The notes under the pieces are model-generated. The model searched no databases. It was not told the DNA's origin and was given only the letters and a program-made list of their open reading frames with translations. From Triplophysa rosa (Eukaryota > Chordata > Actinopteri > Cypriniformes > Nemacheilidae), in contig NC_079901.1 in the NCBI RefSeq assembly GCF_024868665.1, positions 550,397 through 614,396 of the forward strand: a stretch of DNA of 64,000 nt. Reading direction: 5' to 3'. The translations under genes were made by a program, and so were the position numbers. This document shows, piece by piece, positions 44,651-54,761 of this stretch. Positions within the stretch are counted from its first letter, which is position 1. Each line of letters opens with the position of its first letter.

Positions 44651-45316
44651 TTAGGGGTGGAGCCGAACCCGAATACGGTATTCGGAAAGGCACAAATAGC
44701 GTGTTTTTTGCTAATACTTATTTCGAACAAATACTTAAAAAAATATTTGTATTCGGGAACAAGAAAAACTTTATATCAAAAAGCTGCATTTTCTCATGAG
44801 ACCGCAGTGCATGCCCGCATGAGTGAGTGAGTGAGTGACATTCAGGAGTCGGGGGGGTGGGGGGTAAAAGAGGTGACTGACACAGGCTGCTCCACACAGC
44901 AACAGAGAAGGCTCGGCTGAGCGAAAAAAGACTTCACTGCGTGCATCACTATTTTTGTTGAATAGATTTTTGTACCTTAACTGGGTTCCGGAGGCAGTTT
45001 ATAACTTTCGGGAAGCGGAGTTTGATCGGGAGATTATTCCATTACGCTGCATTATTGACGTCTGCAGTCGGGTGCTCTCATGTTCGCTCTGTTTACGTAG
45101 CTCTGTTAGATCCAATATTGCATATCCATAATTATTATAATGAATGTAATTAAATAATACTTACACTATAACGTAAATTAGAAGTGTAACGCAAAAAAAC
45201 TGGATTTTTACGCATATTTTGAATTTTACTCGAATACAAATACAAATACAAATACTTTCCCCCCCTCAACAAATACAAATACAGATACAAATACCGGCTG
45301 CTTTGCACACCCTTAG
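44651..45316. mobile_element. nested element with taggggtg/cacccttag ends
   Basis: Begins taggggtggagccgaacccg and ends gctttgcacacccttag. Inside are aaatacaaatacaaatac words near the right end and inverted counterparts on the left (tatttgtattcgg). Target duplication unclear. Confidence 0.55.
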
Positions 45317-45896
45317 TGTGTATACACACATAATTGCTACTCAAACACACATATATAGATAGTAAATATTAATAAATGAAATGAAATAATTGAATAATAA
45401 ATTAAATTAAATGGTTAAATATGAGTAATATAAAAGATTTTAATGACATTTTTACTTGAATACTCAAATAAATTTTCAGGTTATTTTTCAGGTTGTTTCA
45501 GTCTATTTTCAGGTTTTTGTATGAACATACAGAGTATACTGAACGTTATGAAAGAACTGTTAAACATGAACATTGCTGTACTTGCATAAAGAGATGCAGG
45601 CTACTGTCAATTACTGCTTATTTTTACCAGGTGTCTTTTCATTTTGCTTGGTTTCATGCTGTCGTTTACCAATTTTTAACCACAGAACACATTCTGGCCG
45701 AGACTTGTCTTGTCCTTCAATAAAACCTAAATTTACATAGGTTTTGTCATAGCGTCTAAACTTTTTCCTTTATTTCTGACGAAGAATCACCGCATTTACG
45801 TTTCTCTGCTATTTTTCCTTTTGATTTTTATGTTAACACGAACGTTGACGCCTGACAGAGGATGTTTCTCATGTGAGTCTCATAGCGAGAACAGCG

Positions 45897-46478
45897 CGGG
45901 TTTCCATCACTCTGGTTTTATTCGCATTTTGAAGTTTTGCATCAGAAACGAGTGATGGAAACGCCAAATTTTGAATTAAAAAAAGTTTTTACGCTCGCTT
46001 CAGGTGGTTTTTCATTTTTGCGAAAAAGGGTTAATGTGAATAATGGGAGATGGAAACGCATTTGCTGAATAAATTCCTCCAAAAAATCACCTAACTGCAC
46101 TATGAGACGGCGTAACCTGACTAACCAGAGTACTGATCTTGTTACACAGCATGAGAAATGTTGTTATGGTCATTCTTAAATGCCTGAGCAAAGTCGTCAA
46201 AGTATTTCTGTAATTGCCTCTTAGAACTGTCACGACTGTGTTTCCCAAACAGCAGGCATCCACAAAAGCACTGCATTTATTGTGTTTCGTAATCGTCTGC
46301 TTGTGCAAGTATTATGAAAATTATTATATTCAGTGGCTTCTCTTACTGACATTTAGTGGCAGTTTATTAGGAAGTGACGGTTGACTAGTTGGATGGAAAT
46401 GGTGCTTATTCGCAAATGTTTTATGCGATATTCCAATTTTGCGCATTAACTAAATTCGCAACTTTGGATGGAAACCCG
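45897..46478. mobile_element. nested foldback element with gggtttccatc ends
   Basis: The left word gggtttccatc (near 45897) and right word gatggaaaccc (ending about 46478) are exact inverses. Internal copies of gatggaaac occur. Non-coding. Confidence 0.6.
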
Positions 46479-46769
46479 GCTACTGCTTCCGGCTACCGCG
46501 AAGCCCATGTGAATGTCTGCCGATGGAGCAGGAAAAATTGAAATAATTATTTTATACAAGATATAACTATTTTTGACTGCATTATCTTGGCATTATAAGC
46601 ACGTGATTTTTTTTAAACATACAAAACTATTTTTATTTAAAATGATTAGTGGAACATTTATGCAGCTTTATTTAACCTCAAAGCATGTCAGCTCCCGCGC
46701 CCCTCATGTGAACTCTGGCGCCCCCCTAAGGGGGTCGCAGACACCAGGTTGGGAACCACTGTCCTAGAC

Positions 46770-47462
46770 TCTTCACAAAAGGGTTTAATATCAAAGGACC
46801 ACATTCGAGAGTACTCATGGTACTCAAACTCATCCGAACAATGAGAGAAGAAACGAGTAAACTTATTACAAAAGTCAACATAAACGAAAATCATGAACTG
46901 ACACGGATTGCCACATGGACAGTTGCCCGCTGGCTAAGTAGAGGGCGGACTCATGCCATTCAGTGCTTTTATGCAGGTGGAACCCTCCTGATTAGCCAAC
47001 CACGTGACCGCGAGAGAGGAGAACCAATCAGGAAACCGAAGATGAAACCTATGAACTGGATAGGTTAAACAAAACAGCAGAGACAAAGAAACAGAGGAGC
47101 CAAACAATACACAATACATAATGCACATGTCGAACGTAACAGACGGCATTAAAACATTTAGGATGAGAATGAAAGCCAATTACAGAGGAGAACATATCTC
47201 AGAGGTCCACAGGAGTCTTAAGATTTGCAATTTTCCAACTCTGTGGTGTGAACAGAGGTTACAGTCACTTTAGCTTTCAACGTTATTAGTAATAAAAACA
47301 AGAAACAATCTTTCAGTATCAATTCTGAAATTGTACTTTAGGATGTTCTGACTTTACTATTGATTGTGTTAGAATTCTGCTTCCTAAAATCTGTCAAAAC
47401 AAGTAGATTACATGCTGTGGGAAAATCCGTTCAGTGTTTGCTCTGTATGTATGCTTTTGCAG
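46770..47462. other. intronic sequence before a reln exon
   Basis: No gene recognised. Confidence 0.4.
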
Positions 47463-47578
47463 GTGGTGAAGGGTGCGACCCTGGAGAATCCAACAAGAAC
47501 AATGTTCTTCTGTATGGCCGGTCAGAGGGCAGAAAGGACCATGTGCTCTTGGACATACTTCCATACTCCGCCTACAGG
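47463..47578 (+). CDS. reln: reelin exon: repeat 1A, CDPGESNKNN segment
   Basis: Encodes GGEGCDPGESNKNNVLLYG and RSEGRKDHVLLD, matching reelin repeat 1A. Acceptor ttttgcag at 47455-47462. The donor is gtatag at 47579, one of the weakest donors in the window; the match to the mammalian SYSSYK boundary supports it. Confidence 0.94.
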
Positions 47579-47579
47579 G

Positions 47580-48934
47580 TATAGATCCTTCTTAGCCTAC
47601 ATACAGTTTAACAGTTCCTATATTCACTGAACTCTGCCCATCTTGCTCCAGCCTCCTTCCTTCCTCTTGAATATTCCTAACAATAGCTGCTTTCACTCAT
47701 ACGGTCTCCACTGGTAAATTAACAGGACCTTTTCAAAAATTACCTGTAAATCAGTACTGCTAATACACAATTCATGCAGATGATGAACTTACTCCATGCT
47801 GTTTATGGATCTTGCACATCTCTTCATCAAAGTTGTTTAAACCAAAAACACGTTCTCGTGTATTTGCTGAAGTCCCCACGTCCTCTGCACACCCTGTGTG
47901 TATGGATATGTGTAAACGTGACTGCTTTTCAAGCAGCTGGTAGTGTCCTGCTTATACAGTTCAGTTTGATGTGGAGGTCACATGAACCGAACATTGAGAT
48001 TTATTTTGGGTTTGTGGAAAAATTGCATTCAATAAATGTGACATTGGACGCATTGTGTGGGCAAGGGATTATATGCGCTTTGTGGTCAACATTCTCCAAT
48101 ACAAGACCCAAAAGACGCTTGCCCGAACCTTTTAAAATAAATACAAATGTGCCTTTCATACCCCTATTGTCTCTTTTTGGACACCTCAATGGGTGCCACT
48201 AAGTCATGTATGCACCTGTGGTTCATTGGCCCATAATTTGTACAATTACCTATTAATTGTTCCAAATGCATTCACAGGGTTGACAGAAAAACGTGGGTCC
48301 GCAGAACTGGTGCGGAAAGTCCATTCATATCATGTGGTTGTGGTGCACTCCTTCCAGAGTTAAAGTCCCCGTGAACCGGAAGTTGCGACAGAGTTTACTT
48401 CCGTATTTTGACGCATTTCCGAGTGAAATGGAATTTTGAATGACAAAAATAGTGGGCGTGGCTTTTGTCTTTCTCTGCGATTTGATTGGATGTTTAAAAA
48501 CAGCCGTTGCATTTTGAAATACTCCAAATCAAACTTTAACCTTTTTGTAGAAGAAACAACATCACAATTGAGTGAGCTAGCACCATGATAGCTGCCCATT
48601 ATTATAATTCTTATTAATTTCCATATATTCCTGTTAATCCCGTGGAACATTTCCGCCTTTAAAAAATCCTGTAATTTTGCCACATTTATCCGGTTGGTTG
48701 TGAGTGCACGTGATAATTAGCTATTAGGTGTGTTTGAGGTATATTGGCATTGATGTGTGAATGCTGTCTTACCAGTGAAAAGACAGACTTTGTGTTTTTA
48801 CCAGTAAAGGCATTCTTGTAATTCTATGGTCATTTACCAGGATTACTGTGTGAAAGGGTATATTGTGTCACAATCACTCAACCTTCCATCTGTTTCCACC
48901 CTTACAACCTTTATCTTTTGCTTCTCTGTTTCAG
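47580..48934. other. intron of reln with MITE-like sequence
   Basis: Inverted words near 47685-47740 (ctttcactcatacgg, ctggtaaatta) and 48770-48860 (accagtgaaaag, tactgtgtgaaagg) suggest a long foldback element around the intron. At 48361-48690 a block starting taaagtccccgtgaaccgg looks like another repeat. Confidence 0.4.
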
Positions 48935-49143
48935 ACACCTACAGTTGTATCGGTTAGCATACCAACAGAGCTACAGACTCCAGCTACTCAGTTTTGTTTA
49001 GAACAAAAGAGCCACAGTGGGCTTAACCGTCATGTTTGGGCTGTGGACTTTCTTCAGCTGCTACCTGTGCTGCCCGGTGCAAACACACACTTGGTGCAGT
49101 TTTCAATCAACCTGGGATGTGGTGCATATCAGCCGGCCAACAG
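48935..49143 (+). CDS. reln: reelin exon: repeat 1A core
   Basis: Encodes TPTVVSVSIPTELQTPATQF and HVWAVDFLQLLPVLPG, then VQFSINLGCGAYQP. Acceptor gtttcag at 48928-48934, donor gtgcac at 49144. Phase 0 in and phase 2 out. Confidence 0.95.
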
Positions 49144-50216
49144 GTGCACAATGTTAACATGAGAGTAGTATCTGATGTGCAGAAGGGACTTTTTGGATCC
49201 ATGGGCCAAAAAACAAAATAACGCCGTTTACATTTCAAGCGACTTTGTCACTGCAACTTGCAAGGGGTTGGTGGTTAGGTTTCTAGTGGCTGCTCCCACT
49301 ACTGGCGAGAGCAGAAGAATCGCGTTAGCTCCCATCTTCTCTCCTATTGGCTGTCGCTCCCGAAAGTTGCTCCTCATTTGCATAAAGTTACACTTTTCTG
49401 TACTTTGTCACGTTGCTAGACACGCCCCATCCGGTTGCCAACAGTTGCTACTACTCTTGTCATCGGTCGCCAGCTCTCCATTGAAATGTTTGGGATCATG
49501 TCAATTATAGTGTAAACGGGGCATAACAGAAAAAAGCAATGCATGGAAAGACATTCAGTGTAAATAATGCATTAAAACCTTCATTACATAGCATCGCATA
49601 GGTTTGTACACGCGGTAATCTCCATGACCCTTGTGTTCAGAATTCCAGGGTCTCCTATTTTATGTTGAAGTGTATGGAAAACAGATGTCATATTTTAATT
49701 TTAATTGGTTATGTTTAGTAAAGGAATTCTGAGTGGAGAACATAAAACGAATGGATTTTAATCTGCGTCACTGCATGCTAACATCACAGAACAATTTTAT
49801 TTGGGTAAATTTGAAATCCTGATTTTCAAAATTTTCTTTGAAGGTTATTTTTTAAGACGAGCATAACCCATTTTTACCATGTGCATCTTGACTGCCTTCA
49901 AATATGCTAGAAGTGATCAAAACATTTAGGAAGATTATCTTTCTAAACCCCTCCTTCTCTGTGAGCCTACTCTGCTCTGATTGGTTAGCCCGTCCAGTCT
50001 GTTGTTATTGGTCTTCCTGCAAGCAGTATGCATGCACACTAAACACGATATACATATTCTCCACTTACTACAAAGCAAGGGTATGAACATAAGATGAACA
50101 CAGTAAGACAAGGCAAAAGGTTTAGCAGTCATGAAATGCCTTAATTTAATCAAAATAACGCAATAAAACCGTGCATGTTTTTTAAATCTTCTTCTTCCCT
50201 TTTAACATATTTATAG
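49144..50216. other. intron of reln with a candidate short foldback element
   Basis: cgccgtttacat near 49222 and gtgtaaacggggc near 49511 are near-inverse and could bound a 300-bp MITE. The rest shows nothing recognisable. Confidence 0.4.
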
Positions 50217-50345
50217 TGTCAGCCTTGAGTTTTCAACCAGTCATGGTCGCTCCTGGTCACTCCTCCATACTGAGTGTCTTCCTGAGCTGTGTGCAGGGTC
50301 ACATCTCCCACATGGCAGTATCTACTCATCAGAGAACTACAGTGG
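50217..50345 (+). CDS. reln: reelin exon: repeat 1 BNR motif
   Basis: Encodes [20 protein letters not shown] and [28 protein letters not shown] is a BNR/Asp-box-like motif of the reelin repeat. Acceptor tttatag at 50210-50216, donor gtcagt at 50346. Only 113 bp of intron follow. Confidence 0.95.
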
Positions 50346-50458
50346 GTCAGTCGCTCTACAATACTTGGTGTTTATTAAGATTATACGTTCGTAACTGTAA
50401 AACCCCCTGACAAGATGGCTGGACCATATTGCATTTTTCTGTGTTTGCGTGCCTCTAG

Positions 50459-50568
50459 TTGGACGAGGATCACAATTCCTCTGCCCAATGCCGCCCTCAC
50501 AGAAAGCACACGCTTCCGCTGGAGACAGGCCACTGCTGGAGCAAACAACATGTGGGCTATTGACAATG
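50459..50568 (+). CDS. reln: reelin exon: repeat 1A end
   Basis: Encodes WTRITIPLPNAALTESTRFR and WRQATAGANNMWAIDN, matching reelin (WNRITIPLPNAAL, NMWAIDNV). Acceptor cctctag at 50452-50458, donor gtacgt at 50569. Ends in phase 1. Confidence 0.95.
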
Positions 50569-51465
50569 GTACGTAGCCAGTTACATTTCATGTAGAGATG
50601 TTACTCAGCAGGAATAATTATTTTTTCTTTAATGTGTTTGCTAACGTTTACCGCTAAGCGGCAGTCTATTCGAAGGCTGCGTTCCATTTCACTTTTAGAA
50701 AGGCCCTCGCAAACTCCCAAAGCACTTCCCCTCGTGGGAATCCCTGCCGCCATCTTGAAGTGAGTAACACTTCGTGAAGTGGACGAGGGAAGTTTATTTG
50801 GACAGACTCTTATTCCCTCGATTTTGACAGAGGGTGATATGTTAAATGAAGACTGTTTAATGTAATGAAATTTAATGCTGAACTTCATTGCATTTGCGCT
50901 GTGGTGGAAAGGAGATTCTCCGCTGTATACAGTGATGTTTGCTTTTAGAATGTGCAGTATGTACAGCAGGGCTGTGGCTAACAACATCCTTAAATAAAGA
51001 TACCATTATTATAAACGCTCTTATCCTCGACTACGGGATTAAATTGTGTCGTCCTGGAAACTAGTGCAGGATATGCGGGACAGAACAGGAAGCTTCTAGG
51101 ACGGTGCTTCCGGCACAGGGAATCAAGGGGGCCATGGGGGTGCCGGCAGTTCAGGGGGCCAGGGAGGTACCTGCGGTTCAGGGATGGCCACCGTGGCGGG
51201 GATGACAGCCGCCGTGATGGTGGATCCGGGAGAGCTGGGGATGATGGCCACAATGGCAAAGATATTGCCTAAAGTTACCACGGCCACGGCATAGATTAGT
51301 GTCTACGGCCACCAGTCTTCTTGGCCGTGAGGCGAGAGGCCGGAGCATCCGCCCAGGTGTACACCATGGCCAACGCAATAATGCCTCAGGCAAAAACTAT
51401 GGAGTGGCCTCTGGGGAAATCTTGGGGCAGAGCCAGGGGAAACCTCAGAGGCGGGCTCGGGGAAT
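50569..51465. other. intronic sequence before the minisatellite
   Basis: A GC-rich part from 51060 on carries loosely repeated words (ggtggc, ggggatgatgg) on a degenerate, repetitive background. No gene recognised. Confidence 0.4.
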
Positions 51466-51965
51466 AACTCTGGAAAGGGCTCAGGGAAAAACTCTGGAGA
51501 GGGCTCGGGGAAAAACTCTGGAGAGGGCTCGGGGAAAAACTCTGGAGAGGGCTCTGGGAAAAACTCTGGAAAGGGCTCGGGGAAAAACTCTGGAAAGGGC
51601 TCGGGGAAAAACTCTGGAGAGGGCTTGGGGAAAAACTCTGGAGAGGGCCCAGGGGAAAAACTCTGGAGAGGGCCCAGGGAAAAAACTCTGGAGAGGGCCC
51701 AGGGAAAAAACTCTGGAGAGGGCTCGGGGAAAAACTCTGGAGAGGGCCCAGGGAAAAAACTCTGGAGAAGGCTCGGGGAAAAACTCTGGAGAGGGCTCGG
51801 GGAAAAACTCTGGAGAGGGCTCGGGGAAAAACTCTGGAGAGGGCTCGGGGAAAAACTCTGGAGAGCGCTCAGGGAAAAACTCTGGAGAGGGATCGGTGAA
51901 AACTCTGGAGAGGGCTCGGAGGAAAAGTCTGGACAGGGATCGGGAGAAAACTCTGGAGAGGACAA
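51466..51965. repeat. minisatellite, 24-bp unit, about twenty copies
   Basis: The unit is close to ctcggggaaaaactctggag plus aggg. Because 24 is a multiple of three it creates long ORFs on both strands (for example repeated Arg-Gly-Lys-Thr-Leu-Glu), which are not evidence for a gene. Units with one extra base shift the frame in the middle. Confidence 0.92.
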
Positions 51966-52350
51966 TGAAGACAGCTCTGGGTCTGTGGCAGTCCGGTGTT
52001 GGTAAAGGGGATCAAACTCTAATAACAGGCGATCCCCCAGGGGGAGCTCGGGAACTGAGAGGCCATGGGGCTCGTGAGTGGTGAAGCCGTGGTGCTCGGG
52101 TGCGGAGCGGCTTGGAGCCTTGGGTGCATAACGACTTGGAGGTTTTGGTTACATCGCCGTGACTTACATTTACTAATACATTTTTTAAATGAGCTACTTG
52201 TATTGAGATTGATTAACATTAATAGATGCTGAAAAACTATATTACTTTTGTCACAACCTTTTTGTAAAGTTTTACAATTTCAAGTGATGAAAAAAAAGAT
52301 TGATTGTTTTACAGGAAATAAACCACTGCTTGTTGATGTGTGTGTTTCAG
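51966..52350. other. intronic sequence after the minisatellite
   Basis: Nothing recognised; it ends in a normal acceptor. Confidence 0.4.
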
Positions 52351-52417
52351 TTTATATCGGGCCGTCCTGTCTGCGTTTCTGTTCGGGTAGAGGACACTGT
52401 TCACGCACAGGCTGCAA
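52351..52417 (+). CDS. reln: reelin exon: start of EGF-like module of repeat 1
   Basis: Encodes [18 protein letters not shown] and RTGCK. It carries the first cysteines of the EGF-like module between subrepeats 1A and 1B. Acceptor gtttcag at 52344-52350, donor gtaaga at 52418. The exon is 67 bp. Confidence 0.95.
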
Positions 52418-52517
52418 GTAAGAACTCCCTTCATTCACATCAATAGATAAATGCTGTTTGAATGCTAAAAATCATTGTCTCATTTTCTAAAATATCATTT
52501 CATTGATATTTCTTTAG

Positions 52518-52751
52518 GTGTGACCCAGGATTCAGCGGCCCAGCATGCGAGCTTGCTTCTCAGACCTTCTCTGCATTTCTGTCAGAGAGTTTCTCAAGCG
52601 TGAGACTGTCGTCCTATCACAGCTTCTCTTCGCTGCGAGGGGCAGAGGTCAGCTTTGCATGTGGGGTCTTAGCCAGCGGCAAGGCCTTGGTCTTCAACAG
52701 GGACAGTAGAAGACACATCATTACAACACCACTGGACAGCTCACAGGCCAG
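52518..52751 (+). CDS. reln: reelin exon: end of EGF and start of subrepeat 1B
   Basis: Encodes [17 protein letters not shown], then [37 protein letters not shown] and LDSSQA. The last EGF cysteines are followed by subrepeat 1B. Acceptor tctttag at 52511-52517, donor gtacac at 52752. The following 8.1 kb intron is packed with transposons. Confidence 0.96.
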
Positions 52752-53002
52752 GTACACACACCCATCTCATTGGTTGGGTTATTATTTTAGGAACCCCATT
52801 TTGTCTGTGGAAAGGATTGAATATACAGTTGGGATGAACAAGTTTATTTGACACAAGTAACGATTCAGATTAGGAAGAAGAGCCATCAGAAATGTGTGCT
52901 GTTGTGGGGCCTAACAGATCTAAAAACGTATATTACTTGAACTGGTCAGGTCACACAAGCAAATGTTGTGTTAACCAAAGTCATTTAGTGTATTTAAAGG
53001 GA

Positions 53003-53275
53003 TAGTTCAACCAAAAATGAAGGTTTTGTCATGATCATTTACTCCCCCTCAGATTGTCTCAAACATGTATCAATTTCTTTGTTCTGCATAAGGGAAGATA
53101 TTTGGAAGAATGTCAGTAACCAAACAGATCTCATCCCCGCTTTACTCCAATAGTATTTATTTACCCTACTATAGTAGTAAATGGGGGATGAGAACTTTTT
53201 GGTTACTGACATTCTTCCAAATATCTTGTGTTGTGTTCAGCAGAACAAGGTCATTTATACAGGTCTGACGGCCAT
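53003..53275. mobile_element. foldback MITE with gatagttca ends
   Basis: Starts taaagggatagttcaacc. The word gatatttggaagaatgtcag at about 53097-53117 is mirrored by ctgacattcttccaaatatc at about 53205-53225, and fragments of a second arm follow. It resembles 4328-5475. Confidence 0.75.
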
Positions 53276-53689
53276 GATGGCAAAAGGTTTGCTACATTGG
53301 GTCTGGATTTTGGTGGGCTAACATTAACAAATGCCCAAAGTGCCATCAGATAAGGCTGCTAGGACAACCGCCAGAGATCTCTTACAGGGCAGGATGCAAG
53401 ACCATCTGGTGCTATAACTATTTGTATACAAGGTTAAAAGATTTGAAATGTAAGAAGGTAATTTGCCTAAACGTTCCTTAGCAATAAATATATACATATG
53501 AACATGGGTGGCATTTAACTATTGAGTCCGGGGGGCAAAGAAAAAACATCAACAGCCTTTTGAGTACCTGCATCATCAAACTATTTGCAGAAATTTTAAA
53601 CAAGCAGATTTAAATAATAACTAAACAACAAAACAGCCGTACCTTAGTAAAGTGCTAAAAAGCGCTTAAGTGGATTTTCGCTTAAAATG

Positions 53690-54700
53690 CGTGCAGCTAC
53701 ACCACGATAGGATCCTCGCATACTCGCCGCACCATCGTAACATTGCGCTCTCAAATTGGAGATGTCAAGATTGAAGCTTGTCAGTACATTCTTTAATAGA
53801 ATGGCTAAAGATTCACCATCTGTTTTGTCAGTAAGAAAAAATCCAATGAATGATTCATGGACAGCGAGGTCTCCGTCGACACATCTTAAAACCTGTCACG
53901 GTTCCACCGTCTTGTTTATGAAGTTCTAGTCGTGTGGTGGGATCGGGGCAGAGTCCTTGGGTTTTATGTGGGAAGGCCATGAGATGTTTATGTTTTTACC
54001 TCTCATGTGTTTTTCCAGTGTCTCGTCTCTGTTCCCGCCATCTCGTTTCCTCGTTATCCTTCCCTAAGTGTTTGATTACCCACACCTGCCCCGTGTCGTT
54101 ATCCCTCGTTTGTCTTCCCATAAAATACCCTCTTGTTTCTTTGTCTTGGTCTCGTGGATTGTACTGTGTTCCGTGTATGTGCATGTACTGCATTGTGTTT
54201 GTGTTGATGCTCGTGCCCGTGTTGTCACCAGTGTTCCTGTTCCTTGGCCTGTTCGTGTTTTGTGAGTTTTTGCCTTGTATTATTTAAGACGTTTGGTCGT
54301 GTCTTTGAGTTAGTTTATTTGTCTTGTTTTCATTTTTGCCCCCTCGTGGGAAGTCTCTTGTTTTATATATATATATATCAGTTTCGTTTTCCCCATTGTG
54401 GGTGTTTTTGTTTGTGTTTTGTAAAATAAAAGTATCTGTTAACCCCTTCACTGCCTGCCTGCGCTTGGGTTCTCTTCCACCACGCCTTTTCGTGACAAAA
54501 ACCACTGCAACTTGTTCATGTCTACTTATCTTGCGTTTCATCCGTGATAAGTGAAAAAATTCTGTCTTCGTGCACTCTTTGAATGATGTCGCTTTTAACC
54601 TGGCCAGCCATTATATTGATCAACTCATTTTGGTTGTCAGCTCTTCTTAAATAGCCGGTCAATTAGTTGGTTGTCAGTGGCCCTTAAAGGCAGGGTAACC
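53690..54700 (-). mobile_element. hAT transposase (DUF4371-like) remnant, split by an insertion
   Basis: On the minus strand, 54700-54504 reads VKSDIIQRVHEDRIFSLITD and 53887-53690 reads VLRCVDGDLAVHESFIGFFL and then CYDGAASMRGSYRGVAA. This is the typical order of DUF4371/hAT transposases. The two parts are separated by the LTR-like element 53894-54497. Stops are present near the junction. The remnant is dead. Confidence 0.75.
53894..54497 (+). mobile_element. solo-LTR-like element with 6-bp target duplication
   Basis: The 604-bp element starts tgtcacgg and ends cgtgaca, flanked by aaaacc at 53888-53893 and 54498-54503. It has TG...CA ends, a TATA-like cataaaatacc near 54118 and aataaa at 54425-54430, as expected for an LTR. 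No partner LTR or coding region is seen, so it is read as a solo LTR. A short TIR transposon is the alternative. Confidence 0.72.
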
Positions 54701-54761
54701 GATTTCCGAATTATGCTTTAGACAACAGAGTCGAGCCGAGTACCAAAACAACCTTGTAGCC

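Larger units (their letters stand above)
44552..46761. mobile_element. hAT-type element with perfect 8-bp target duplication
   Basis: The ends are cagtggttcccaaac at 44552 and gttgggaaccactg ending at 46761. Both flanks carry tcctagac (44544-44551 and 46762-46769). The 2210-bp element has no recognisable transposase and contains two nested foldback elements (44651-45316 and about 45897-46478), so it is a non-autonomous copy. Confidence 0.88.

Noticed and set aside
51466..51965. Possible CRISPR-like array
   Set aside because: Units are directly adjacent without unique spacers, and the genome is vertebrate.
51299..52084. 261-residue ORF with repeated RGKTLE units, and its 220-residue antisense
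   Set aside because: Produced by a 24-bp minisatellite; frame shifts where the unit length changes, and there are no splice or domain signals.
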